Of a stretch of 64,000 nt of DNA, positions 1 to 10,173 are shown in pieces. The stretch is from Dichetophora obliterata (lineage: Eukaryota > Arthropoda > Insecta > Diptera > Sciomyzidae). The DNA lies in assembly GCA_963920525.1 (NCBI GenBank), contig OY986437.1, positions 109,298,715 to 109,362,714 of the forward strand. Reading direction: 5' to 3'. The translations under genes were made by a program, and so were the position numbers. Position 1 is the stretch's first letter. Each line of letters opens with the position of its first letter. Below the pieces are notes generated by a model. It was not told the DNA's origin and made no database searches. It saw only the letters and a list, made by a program, of their open reading frames with translations.

Positions 1-807
1 TTTTTGGTGAGAATTATAGTGAGTTAATTGAAAATTAGACAGTTATTATTTCCCCGTGATCGTCAACCGCAGTGGCACTCTAATCCACCTACTGTAAATG
101 GGCGTGGCACTGCCCGATTGACTTGAATTTTTTAAAAACACATTATAATCATCTGTACGAAATTTGCAAGGTCTAGCTGTTTCCTGTGATTTATTGCCTC
201 AAAAACCTGTCATTGGGACCATAGTGCAGTGTTTCAAATTTTTTAAAGGCTATATCACATTTTTATATGGATAGCAAAAATAATCCTATTTGTTATAGGA
301 TTATTATTTTTGTTTTTGCTTTGCATGTAAAAAAAAAAATAATCTGGATTATTTTGAAGCGAATGGAACGCAGCTATTGTATAAAAAATCTCGACATATG
401 CTTTTATGCCAAATTATAAAATTTAGTTTGTTAGGAAACATGTCGAGTTATGCTGGTATTCCAAAATTTCATTCGTTCAAACTCTAAACTTAAGTCGAGC
501 TATGCTTTTATTCCAAAGACAAAAGCAATTATTTTTTGAGATATATTGTTTCAATATAGCCTCATAAAACAAAGTTATTGAAAATATGGACTAACTAACT
601 AAAAAGGAAATACGCGCTAAAAATTAGAAAAATATATTAGGAAAAAATCTTGAGTTGTTATAAAGTAAAAACTTAAATATTATGTGAAATGAAAAGTGAC
701 TTGGAAGTTCTTATGAGCTACTGAACGATAATAGTGTCAAGAGAAGTGTATGTTTTGACACCGGTTTTCATTTAAATATTTTATTGAAATTAATAGTCAA
801 AGAAATA
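1..807. other. Gene-free AT-rich stretch with a hairpin and a short repeat
   Basis: No coding region is supported here. Two structures are visible. A hairpin has arms at 275-289 and 295-312 (CAAAAATAATCCTAT against its reverse complement with a 3-nt slip). A motif close to TCGACATATGCTTTTATGCC occurs three times (about 391, 441 and 494) at roughly 50-bp spacing. Function is unknown; a decayed repeat is most likely. Confidence 0.5.
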
Positions 808-1224
808 CGTTAGTGCATGGGCGTCTGCAGGGGAGAAGGGGGCGCTTGGCCCCTTAGGCAATGAAAAATTTTTATGTATCTTCATATTAAATCAAAAAAG
901 CAGTAAGTTTAAATCAATAAACTTTAAGAGAAAATCAAAAAACGTCCTAAATTGTAAGTAAGACTTTGTTAATAAAAACGTCGGTTTTAGTTGCAGAAGT
1001 GTAAAATTTTCACAATCACAATCAATCAAAAAGTCGATTTTTAATTTTTTGTATCTTATGGCTTTTTCAATTTCATATGACGACATGTTGATTATGTAAA
1101 TATTTAATATATTTTGAAAAGAATACAAAAATACTTTTTTTGATTAATTTATAAATAAAGCAGAGCTAAACCATTCATTTTCAAATAGTATGTTGTACCC
1201 GTTGCTGTAAGGCCGTGTTCATAT

Positions 1225-3202
1225 TAGGGATGTGCAACTGCCAGCAAAAGTCGACTTCGACCTTTTCCATCGTTGAAAATGTAAAAGTCGACTTATCGAC
1301 TTTTTGAAACCTTAGAAGTCGACTTTTCAACTTTTTTCGACTTTTTTAAAATATTTTTGTACCGCTTTTGTAGGGCAGTTACGAAGAAAATGATTCACTA
1401 TGAAAAACCTGTTTTTTTGTTAAAGAATTAACAAAAACATGGTACTTCAGTAAATAAATAAAATACAAAAAACAAAATATTGCAATTTTAGTTCTTATAT
1501 AGATAATCAAAATTCTTATGAATAATTTTTCCCGGGTAATCGGAAAAGGGAGAGTTAATTTTCAAGATAAAGTTTAAGAACATTTTGGAAATTTTTAATG
1601 CAAATTTCTTCATCAATCGTCAATATTTATGAAAGTAAAAATAAAATGTGCTGTCTCTATCTGCTATCTTAAAAATGAAAACTCCCTTTTCCGATTCCCC
1701 AGGAAAAATGATTCATAATTGGGCTGTATATCAAGTCCTAACCGCCGAGTTAACGTAAGCGTTATAAACCAAATTTTACAAGACTTCTCTTGTAAATGCT
1801 TCTTCTGAAGCATTTTCTTTGTTTTTTTTTTTGCATAAGCGGCACACGTAAATTTTATTTTTGTGTTAGATAGATCTTTAGAACAGTTTAACGTAGAGAT
1901 GTGAAATTTTTGGAGTTGATGACTTTGCAGTCGTACTATCGTTTGCCATTTAAAAATTAATTTCGAAAAGTTGGCGTTTACGTTAATTCGGGGGTTAGGG
2001 CTCGATATATTTGTGCACAAGTGAATGCATAATTTAAGGAACTACATATCTTCACCAACTGAAAGTAGAAAAACCAACATGTTAAGATGTTCTGGCGAAA
2101 GCCTGTTTTGCAATTGATTCGCTATGAGACCAGCATGAGAAAATAAATTTTCTATAATAAATATTTTCTGTAACGACCCAAACAAAAGGAAAATTAGTTT
2201 TCATGTGTTTCCAGACAACAAGCGGATTTTTATTAAGTTTTCGATCAACACCTGGGCGAGCCAGATAAAGGCGCAGCTGAGTCAATGAAGGCACCCCTTC
2301 AATTACATGAATTGTAGAGTCCATGTTTGTTTTAACCACCTCATCCAAAAAACAAAATATGTCACTGTTATCGGATTCTTGATTATTAGATGTCGGTTCC
2401 GCTATCACAACTTCTTCATTTGAAATTCTTGCTTTCTCATCACGGCATTCACATGATCACCTAAATGGAGGGGGGGGGGGGGTAAGGTGAAAGATTGCTT
2501 GACAACACTCACGGATATTTTGAAATGCGTGCTTTTTGAACCTAGGATCTAGAAGTGTTAAAGAAGCGTATGGTTTTACCAATTCAATGTTGTAAATTTT
2601 TTTGTGATTTCAATGGCAAGCACTCGTTTTAAATGCTTGCAATTTGACTTAAAGCAGAACATTACTCTGTTTTATACAATAAAAAATTAATCGATTTGAG
2701 CGTAATTTGAATGTTGTGAATATAAATTTGTATTAACAGCCCTATTCTGGCAAAGTAACAATTGTTAGCCAGCATTATTGGTATTTGTATGTATTTGTTG
2801 TAACGTTTAAAAAAAAAAAAAAATATTTGAAGCTCAAAAATTATAGATTTTGATAGTGACAATTCAAATAGTGACAATTTCATTAAAGCATTATTTTACG
2901 CGTGTAACGTAATCAGATCATACGCAATTGCTTTGTCACACTTCCACTTACATTCTCTTTTTTTTTATTTTGCCAACCATTATTTTACATTTATCGAATC
3001 AAGAGTTGCCAACGCAGCTTTATTTGCTGTTAAACAGCTATTTCGTTTATTAGTTTAGAGAAGACAGTTCTCAGATAAGCGTTAAGGTTTTCGTTTCGCA
3101 TAAAATGAAAAAAGTCGAAAGTAAAAGTCGAAAGTAAAAGTCGAAAATTATTTAGCAAAAGTCGACTTTCGACTTATTTCGACTTCGACTTGCACATCCC
3201 TA
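1225..3202 (-). mobile_element. hAT element, inner copy (1978 bp)
   Basis: TIRs begin TAGGGATGTGCA on both ends (1225 inward; reverse complement ending at 3202). The exact 8-bp TSD is GTTCATAT (1217-1224 and 3203-3210). Both subterminal regions are full of the motif AAGTCGA/TCGACTT (1248-1345 and 3110-3195), as expected for transposase-binding repeats in hAT ends. A decayed transposase C-terminus lies on the minus strand (2042-2432). The N-terminal and central transposase parts are gone, so the copy is dead. Confidence 0.85.
2042..2432 (-). pseudogene. hAT transposase C-terminal (dimerisation) remnant
   Basis: The minus strand encodes about 85 residues including the hAT-type segment LRLYLARPGVDRKLNKNPL followed by the VWKH...FPFV stretch. 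After a frameshift near 2160 the sequence reads ENLFSHAGLIANQLQNRLSP and EHLNMLVFL, ending at a stop at 2042-2044. This is the conserved end of hAT transposases (the S/A-ER-FS-AG...R..L.PE...L.FL region), used for dimerisation. The frameshift and missing N-terminus make it a pseudogene. It sits between the TIRs of the inner hAT and belongs to it. Confidence 0.8.
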
Positions 3203-3460
3203 GTTCATATTACGCGTTTTAGTCGCGATTGCTCTCACGTTGTTTTGCAAACGAAGAATATTGAATATTGTATGTATTTAAATACCTTTATTTATTTAAT
3301 ATTCAGTATTTCTTAGCCGAGTTTTTTTAAAAAAAAGTAAAAAGCGGTGTCGGGACAAAAAAAAAGTAATATGTACACGGCCTAATAAGTTACGATACCA
3401 TTTTATTTACTTTTGTTTTACAAAAACTTTTCAATACGTATTCTTAAATTGAAAAATTTT

Positions 3461-3509
3461 TTCTACGAATTTTATTCGTAATTTTCGGACATGAATAAAA
3501 TTCGTAGAA
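3461..3509. repeat. Perfect 17-bp palindrome arms
   Basis: TTCTACGAATTTTATTC at 3461-3477 is exactly reverse-complemented at 3493-3509, with a 15-nt loop. TACGAA-type words recur over the next 300 bp. This may be internal structure of the outer hAT or an unrelated decayed repeat. Confidence 0.6.
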
Positions 3510-3561
3510 TGGAATTCATATTGTACTTTACATTTACGAATGCCTAGTCACGAAAAAAACC

Positions 3562-3640
3562 TTCTGTTCAGATAGGGTTTGAACCGCGGTTCTTTAGCGT
3601 ACGGGGCACGTACTCTTCCAGTAGGCTACGGCCACCTTGC
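3562..3640 (-). repeat. tRNA-derived SINE head
   Basis: On the minus strand a tRNA-like unit is seen. A B-box GGTTCAAACCC lies at 3585-3575, and an A-box-like GTAGCCTACTGG lies upstream at 3630-3618, at tRNA-like spacing. The downstream body was not delimited. It resembles the SINE at 61314-61650 in its phrase 'GCCGTAG.CTA.TGG' and in the AAAGAACC segment before the B box. Confidence 0.55.
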
Positions 3641-5179
3641 AATCACTCATTTAATTATATTCGGTAATTGTTCGAAAAACCAGTCTGAACGATTTTAGTT
3701 GTAAATTTTTTAAACTCAACTAAAACTTCGTACCTTTTACGAATAATGCGTACTACGAATGTAATGAAACAAATTACGAAGTTATTCCTACGAGAAATGA
3801 ACAAATGTTAAGGAATGATATCCCTTATTAGTCGAAGATCAGTCTTCGTAGCAACAGAAAGCAAGGGGCATATTATTCAATAACGGATATAAGCTTTGAC
3901 GATAAGCAAATTTATGTTTTAAACACATTGTAAAAAAGCAGAAGGCAAAGTAAATAAATTTCATACAAAAACTAATGTTTTCCAAAAAGTCGGCTTATTT
4001 TTCTATCTAAAGATGATCCAATTTGGTTTTTTTTTTTAATTTCTCCTAAACTTAAGAAAATGACAAACAATTCTACAGCATTTAAATTTAGGAAATTTGC
4101 AGCGATTTAGGCGAGACAAAGCTTCTAATTCAAAAGAGAAAGAAAAAATTAGTAGTTTTAATAAAGTAGGCCAATTTTGGATTACATTAGAATATGATAT
4201 AATCAAAAGTTTTTTATGACAGAAACGTAAATACTAGACTCGAGTTCCAACAAACATTTTATACTTCTTAAAATTCACGTTATTTAGCGGCGCACACTCA
4301 GTTTGAGAATTTCCTGTACTTTTTTCGCGTCACGTGCTTATATTAAACCAGGATTCAGAATCAAGCCTTGCAGGAGGTTCTGAAATATGTTAAGAAAATA
4401 TATGAAACCCGAAACACATCTAATATACATGTACCTCTTTATTTATTTATTCATACGTTTAGAATTAAAAAAAAAATAAGTTTTTTAAATCATTCAGATA
4501 ATAGGTATATTTTCTTATTCGATTGTAGGAACTTGCTAGCTGCTAGAACTAATTAATGATGGATAAAGAAATAAGTAGATTGGTGTCAATGCGGTGTGAG
4601 ATCCGGTGAAAAATATCTCCCATAGCATGCGGGGAACATTTCAAGAATAGCGACAACACAAATTTTTGGCTTTTGACCTCCTAAATCCAAACATGAAAAA
4701 TTTTAGTCCACTCGAAATTGGTTGGGGAGTTAAAGGCTTCTAAAGCTAAAAAGTGGCCTAAAAATGTAGTTTTTCTCAGTTTTTCGACAAAAAAAATATT
4801 AATTAATATTAGGAAATTTTTGTTTTCTAATTTTAAAAGTTGAAATCTTGGGGCTCGATAGTAATTAATGCGATTTCATTTAAGGATATAGGCCTCATAT
4901 TATTTAATTAATTAAACTATTAAAAATATTTGCTTTAGCATAGGAAAAAATGAAATAAAATTTTTAAATGCATCGGATACGAGAAAGATTTTGACTCCAT
5001 CTTTAAAATTATATTAGATTTTCTTATGTGTATAAGCGTGTGTCAACCGGTGTAGTGTGCAAATCATATTCACAAAATTAGTACCAATAATCGTAGTAAA
5101 TAGCGTGATATAGGCTTAAGATTCAATTATGCCTTTGGCCGCCTAGAACAAATCCTGCGGACGCCCTTGCGTTAGTGCC

Positions 5180-5473
5180 ATGCTTATCGAATTCCTTCAG
5201 AGCAATCTCCATATCAAAATTATTCATCATATAGTTTTAGTGCGCGGACATATCGATATGGAATGCGATGTGAACACTTTAATTGAGAGAAAAAGAAAAA
5301 CCTTCCACCACAACCCACGAGACTGGTTCCAATTCGTTCAGACTATTGGATCAGAGAATAAATTCAAAGTTATTGAAATTGGCAATAACGAAATTTTTGG
5401 TTTTGAAAATGCATCAAAAAGTTTATGTGTATTGCTGAAACATGCAGAAAATGGAGCGCTTTTTCGTGGCTGA
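5180..5473 (+). pseudogene. Fragment of a transposon-related ORF, family not placed
   Basis: A 97-residue open frame contains HIVLVRGHIDMECDVNTLIE and a following PRDWFQFVQ stretch. The pattern GH..ME.D...IE....K......P.DW is one I know from transposase-like proteins that are multicopy in arthropod and cnidarian genomes, but I cannot name the superfamily. It starts immediately after the right TSD of the outer hAT, so the hAT has probably interrupted this older fragment. No matching upstream half was found before 808. Confidence 0.4.
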
Positions 5474-5824
5474 AACTTTAATTAAATCAACTGACCTTAA
5501 TATCGTGTAGGACGAGCCATCAATTTCAATTGAAAATAAAGCGGATCTTTTAAATATGTCACCTCTAATAGATCCTTGTTTTCATGAATTTACAAAAATT
5601 TAAATATGACGCAATTCAAAAGATAGAACCACATATAACCGAAGATGATACAAATGAACTGATCATTTCATTCTATTCAATTGCTTTACGACGTTGATAT
5701 AATTAACTTTAATATACTTTACTACACTTTACTTTATTTTGCACCTTCCAAATAATATTTTTTTCTAATATGGTTTGCATTAACAGCATAAGTCAATTTA
5801 TACTTTTTGTTTTCCAAAAATGTA
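5474..5824. other. Gene-free spacer
   Basis: AT-rich sequence with no recognisable repeat or coding region between the transposon-related fragment and the first mariner copy. Confidence 0.4.
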
Positions 5825-6052
5825 CAGGTCCGCCATCTAACTTTTTTTTCAACTAGTGCTTATTTCGTGAATGGTAACACTAAGCTCATGTCTGATTTGA
5901 CAGATAATTAGTTGTATCCTTCCGCTAAACGAATATGGTTGTGTATTTGCTTGAACAACGCTGGAAAATATTGCGACATTACTTTGAAAATCATGGTAAT
6001 GTTGCAGAATGTGCGCGAAAATTGCGTACGGATTTGCGTACGGATTTGAAAT
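5825..6052 (+). mobile_element. Mariner-family 5' fragment (copy 1)
   Basis: It begins after a TA at 5823-5824 with CAGGTCCGCCAT and is nearly identical for about 170 bp to the start of the element at 7172. It reads the transposase N-terminus MVVYLLEQRWKILRHYFENH, then GNVAECARKLRTD, a helix-turn-helix-type start. A short in-place duplication (GCGTACGGATTT twice, about 6025-6047) follows, and homology is lost. It is a truncated copy. Confidence 0.75.
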
Positions 6053-7171
6053 GAAATATTAAAGAGAAAAATTATAGGAAGTGAAATTGATTAAATAAGT
6101 GAAAGCTCATAAAGGGCAGGTTGGTTGTAAATCAATTTGAATAATTAACTTAAGTAAAAATAAAAGAAGTCGTAACATCTTAAATTTAAATTAAATTTCC
6201 TGGAAACAGAAGATTAAAGTAACGCCAGTTGGTGGCGAGCATTGCAGACAGCGAGAGACATGACGAAGCAGTGCTGCGCCCAACCATTTCATCGGGACCT
6301 AGAGTGAAAAATAGGAAAGTGACATAAGTTTGACGCTAATTTTACTAATAGTTTCCTTTACGTTTGGTGAGCTTAGGCCCGGGTCGACCAACCTATGTTC
6401 AGCCAAACATTTCAGCCAAACATTTCAGCCAGACAATTAAGAATGAGGTAGAGTATAGAAGAATCCCACCGGCTGCATCATAAATAAAGTTACGGCGAGG
6501 TGACAAGACCTCGATCATTAAGAAATATCCAGGAAATGATAATTTAAATTATGTCTTGAAAATATTACCTTTAAAAAATTTATAGAGATCAAACAAGAAC
6601 ATCATGATATTTAAATTATATCTATAAAGTATTAACTTTAAGGAATTTATCGGATTCAAACAAGATCTCAATCATGTAGAAGTTTAAATTATATCTATAA
6701 AATATTAACTTTAAGTAAGTCATAGGAATAAAACAAGATCTTGATCATTTGGAAGTTAATTTATATCTATAAAATATCCAGTTTAAGAAAAATAGTTAAG
6801 AGCACTTGCAATTATAAAATAAAAACTATTGAGTTCGGAGACTTATGGTGTTTGATTTGGTGTCTGAGCACAGACAAACAAATAATTGCACGGACCCTGG
6901 ATCCGGCGAGCGCATCCTCGGCCGGAGTTAGGTCCTTACAAGCATATCATCTTGTTTTTGCCATAGCATCATGAGTTTTAGCAAATTTGATAAAATTTTA
7001 AAGTCAAAAGTTTCAAATCATTATGAAAATAAATCTTTTGGATTCGTCGCTATATTTGTTAAAACCTTAAAAATGCTCTCCTGAAAAGTCCAAAAAATTT
7101 AGATATGCTGTTATTCCATTCTGCCACGTTCTACTACATCATATCATATTTGATTCCACTAAAGCCTTCTA
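6053..7171. repeat. Unidentified spacer with degenerate ~75-bp tandem repeats
   Basis: Between 6503 and about 6790 four diverged units each start near ACAAGATC (about 6503, 6593, 6660, 6733) and contain TTTAAATTATATCTATAAA. A small triplication of CAGCCAAACATTT lies at 6402-6433. A more GC-rich patch (6220-6520) might be a retroelement leader, but no coding was recognised. Confidence 0.4.
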
Positions 7172-8092
7172 CGGGTCCGCCATATAACTTTTTTTTTCAA
7201 CTAGTGCTTATTTCGTGAATGGTAACACTTAGCTCATGTCTGATTTGACACATAATTAGTTTTATCCTTCCGCTGAACGAATATGGTTGTGTATACGCTT
7301 GAACAACGCTGGGAAATATTGCGACATTACTTTGAAAATCATGATGCCGATTTTGCCAAAAAAATCATCTTTTCAGATGAAGCTCATTTTGATCTTGGCG
7401 GGTATGTAAACAAGCAAAATTGTCGCATTTGGGGCACAGAAAACCCGCACGCATACATTCAGAAGCCGCTGCATCCAAAACGAGTCACTGTTTGGTGCGG
7501 ATTTTGGTCCAGAGGCATAATTGGGCCATTTTTCTTCGAAAATGAGCAAGGAGTGGCCGTTACAGTCAATGGCGATCGTTATCGGGCCATGGTGAACGAA
7601 TTTTTGCTCACAAACATTGAAGAGGAGGATATTGGCAACATTTGGTTTCAACAGGACGGCGCTACGTGCCACACAGCCGAAGCTACACTCGATGTTTTGC
7701 GCCCTGTTTTTGAAGATAGCATTATCAGCCGCAGAGCTGATGTCGTTTGGCCACCTCGGAGCTGCGATTTGACACCGTTGGACTATTATTTGTGTAGTGC
7801 CCTCAAAGATAAGTGTTACGCCGACAAGCCAGAGACAATTGACGCTTTAAAGGACAATATTCGTGAAGCCATTGGTGAAATACAGCTGCACACAATCGAT
7901 AATGTGCTTAAAAATTGAACCGATCGTGTAGGCTACTGCATGGCCAGTGGAGGCAGCCATTTGAATGAAATTATTTTGCACTAATAACCGGAAAAATTGT
8001 ACTTTCAAACAAAAAAAGAAATTTAAGAAAATAATCAGTAGTTTTTTTTTATAGAATTTTCAAAAAATAAAAGTTATTTAACTGCAGGTTGG
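7172..8092 (+). mobile_element. Mariner-family element (copy 2), internally deleted
   Basis: The left end CGGGTCCGCCAT follows a TA (7170-7171) and matches copy 1 at 5825. The right end is not certain: AAAAGTTATTTAACTGCAGG at about 8068-8087 only loosely mirrors the left end. An internal deletion joins the first 20 residues of the transposase directly to its catalytic domain, while leaving one open frame (7283-7918). Confidence 0.7.
7283..7918 (+). CDS. Tc1/mariner-type transposase, catalytic domain only (211 aa)
   Basis: The enzyme would cut and join transposon ends at TA. Visible motifs are IIFSDEAHF (Asp32), [11 protein letters not shown] (Asp125) and PPRSCDLTPLDYYL (Asp162). These are the three acidic residues of the DDE/D triad, with 36 residues between the second and third. 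The family's usual length is about 340-350 aa. Here residues 1-20 (the start of the DNA-binding region, MVVYTLEQRWEILRHYFENH) are joined to the catalytic domain, so the helix-turn-helix, linker and nuclear-localisation part are missing. The frame is nevertheless open to its stop, which follows VLKN, shorter than relatives that continue for about 25 residues. Probably non-functional for transposition because it cannot bind the TIRs; a recent deletion is likely. Confidence 0.7.
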   Translation: MVVYTLEQRWEILRHYFENHDADFAKKIIFSDEAHFDLGGYVNKQNCRIWGTENPHAYIQKPLHPKRVTVWCGFWSRGIIGPFFFENEQGVAVTVNGDRYRAMVNEFLLTNIEEEDIGNIWFQQDGATCHTAEATLDVLRPVFEDSIISRRADVVWPPRSCDLTPLDYYLCSALKDKCYADKPETIDALKDNIREAIGEIQLHTIDNVLKN

Positions 8093-8329
8093 ATAAAAAT
8101 GTATGGTGGTATCAAGGGGGTAGACAGAATGAAAATTAGGGGGGGCGTCAAGACCTTATAAAAATTTGCTACCCTATGTTTCATTCATGAATTTTACGAG
8201 TCAATGAAAATAGTTCAAAATGAATGTATGGTGTCTTATTACCTAATGTTTTAAATATAATCGACTCTAATACTATGTTCACACTGAGGCCAAAAAGCCG
8301 CTTTTTGGACATTAATGGCCTGCTAATTT
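8093..8329. other. Short spacer, nothing recognised
   Basis: AT-rich with two G-runs (8116, 8150). No coding or repeat structure supported. Confidence 0.35.
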
Positions 8330-9366
8330 TTTTTTTTTGTTTTTTAGACTGAACCAACGCTCAGAGGATGCCCCCTATAAATGCGTAGGCATTGTGTTGA
8401 TTCGGAAGATGGGTGATAGTTAGTTGGAAGGTGGATAGATGGAGTAGTGTCGGTGAAGATTTGTTTTGAATTTGCACAGCTCAAAACTGCCGGGAAACAC
8501 GCTCGCAGGGAGACTATTCCACAACTTAACCGCGCGACTAAAGAACGAATTATCGCGGTAATGCGAGGTTCTATTAGGCATCGATGCAATGGTAAAGGGA
8601 TGGGCCTGGACAGCTGCCCGAGTGGACCTGGGAAACACACGAGCTGGTGGCGTCAGGCCATGTATCTCCCTTGAACACTCCCCATGGTAATACCTATACA
8701 GAAGGCTTAGGCAACCTACATTACGTCGATGCTCAAGAGAGTTGAGAGAGGATGAAATACTTTCATCTCCTATCATATATATCGCACGACGTTGAATTCG
8801 GTCCAAAAGCTCCAAATAAGATCTTGAAGCCCCTGCCCAAATGTGCGAATTGTACTCCATTTTCGGCCTTATATATGAGGTGTAGATCATGCGAAGATCA
8901 GCTGAAGTGAAATATTTTTTACACCGTTTTAGAAAACCTAGGCACTTGCCCGCTTCTTTCGACACATCGAAAATATGATCATTCCAACGAAGATCAGATT
9001 GGACCGATATGCCCAGAACGTCAAGAGCGGCTGATTCCACAAGATCCACACCATTCATACTGAGAGGAGCTAAAGGGCAATTCACTCGCTTGTGGGTTAA
9101 CAAACAACACTGGGTCTTGCTTGCATTGAACTCTACTCTATTAGCAAGACCCCACTCGGAGATTTTTTGTAGATCATTAAGGAGTGTGTCATTCATAGTT
9201 TGCCTTTTTCTCTCAATCTCCATAGAGCTTGGGCGTTTTTTGAATGAATATGAATGACAAATGCTGCTGTCGTCCGCAAACGAATGTATTGGGTTATGCG
9301 TCAACGACAGAAGGTCGTTGATAAAAACCAGAAACAAGGTAGGCGATAGAATTGTTTGCTTTTCAG
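8330..9366 (-). mobile_element. Jockey/CR1-like non-LTR retrotransposon, 5'-truncated
   Basis: The 3' end carries a poly(A) tail, seen as a T-run at 8329-8343 on the plus strand. The coding part runs leftward from about 9366, where the sequence starts abruptly inside the reverse transcriptase (QTILSPTLFLVFINDLL). Truncation at the 5' end with a poly(A) tail is the normal result of target-primed reverse transcription. A fragment of the same family's 3' end lies at 53430-53606. Confidence 0.85.
8420..9366 (-). pseudogene. Non-LTR reverse transcriptase, C-terminal part
   Basis: About 305 residues of reverse transcriptase survive in an open frame. In order: the LSPTLFLVFINDLL segment, the catalytic box HSFADDSS (F/YADD), NRVEFNASKTQ, LGISVQSDLRWNDHI, then the thumb/C-terminal region RPKMEYNSHIWAG and LLDRIQRRAIYMIGDE, ending near NLHRHYSIYPPSN. 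The catalytic box is intact but the fingers domain, the endonuclease and ORF1 are absent, so the copy cannot mobilise itself. There is no Met start at the left edge; the frame simply enters from truncated sequence. Confidence 0.85.
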
Positions 9367-9562
9367 CGAAAAACTCTGAAAAGCTAAAAAACTACCCTGA
9401 TTATGGTTGTTGAACAGACTGTTCGTTAAAGTAAAGTATTAATATATTACTAAAATCCAAGATGCCGCTTGTATTTGACATTTCATCTGTCTGTTGATAT
9501 TAGCCGCATTCAGCGAAGTCAACAGTTGGCCACTATTGCGTTAAAATTCGATGAATGGTTAA

Positions 9563-10169
9563 AGGCCCATTTCCAATAACGCGTGAGATGCGTTGCGTTT
9601 TACGCTGCGGAAGCTGCGGAAAAAAAAGCTCTGTTGATATTCTCTGTTGATATTCTTAAAAATAGTATAATTGCGTAGTTTTGGCTAATAATCTTCGAAC
9701 GAATTAAAAAAAAAAACACACTGATGCTTTGTAAAAATGCATTTTGGAACTCACCCATGTAGTTAGGCACTCCGGCATGCCGCTGCAGATATATCGTGAG
9801 TGTGGAGCGCCTGAGAGCATTTGCACCACCGACTGTTCTTAAATGCATTTTTGGACTCCTCACCCATATAGTCAGGCACTCCGGCAAGCCGCTGCAGATG
9901 TGTCGTGAGTGTGGAGCACGTCTTAAATGCCTGTAATAAATTTTTTAGTTTCTCTCAAATTCTACTAACCTTTTTTAATTTTTCCTTTGTAAAACTGAAC
10001 AGCTGTTTCGCTGTCAAAGCTTCAAGCGCATGATATATTCAATTTTTCGAATATTTTACGCTGCGTGTTAACGCATGCTCTTCATTGGAACCAGTTAGGT
10101 ATGTCTTCATGTATTGAATTATTTGCGTCAATTTACGAAACGCATCTCACGCGTTATTGGAAATGGGCA
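9563..10169. mobile_element. TTAA-flanked MITE (607 bp)
   Basis: TTAA flanks both sides (9559-9562 and 10170-10173). The ends are inverted repeats containing GCCCATTTCCAATAACGCGT, continuing GAGATGCGTT; the left copy has one extra G. A TTAA target duplication points to the piggyBac superfamily or a similar TTAA-specific element. No transposase is present. Inside are two copies of a 106-bp-period unit (see separate entry). Confidence 0.75.
9738..9919. repeat. Two-copy tandem repeat inside the MITE, period 106 bp
   Basis: Two units (9738-9810 and 9844-9919) share CACTCCGGCA.GCCGCTGCAG and CGTGAGTGTGGAGC with few differences. The GC content is above the surroundings. No function is evident. Confidence 0.7.
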
Positions 10170-10173
10170 TTAA

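Larger units (their letters stand above)
816..5169. mobile_element. hAT-like element, outer copy, with nested insertions
   Basis: The termini are imperfect inverted repeats: CATGGGCGTCTGCAGG at 816 against CAAGGGCGTCCGCAGG read inward from 5169. An exact 8-bp direct repeat, CGTTAGTG, flanks them at 808-815 and 5170-5177. An 8-bp TSD and this terminal sequence fit the hAT superfamily. A second hAT (1225-3202) and a tRNA-derived SINE head (about 3562-3640) lie inside it. No transposase remnant of the outer element itself was recognised, so it is either internally deleted or non-autonomous. The stretch 3211-5169 is otherwise AT-rich and without a supportable gene. Confidence 0.75.

Noticed and set aside
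1664..2020. 118-aa minus-strand frame inside the inner hAT
   Set aside because: Composition is Lys-rich and AT-driven, no hAT motif, and it sits between the recognised transposase end and the TIR.
7373..7672. 99-aa minus-strand frame
   Set aside because: Shadow of the mariner transposase coding frame on the plus strand.
8344..8674. Frames of 98 aa (minus) and 75 aa (plus) over the LINE 3' end
   Set aside because: Alternative frames of the reverse transcriptase C-terminus; the real frame has the RT motifs.
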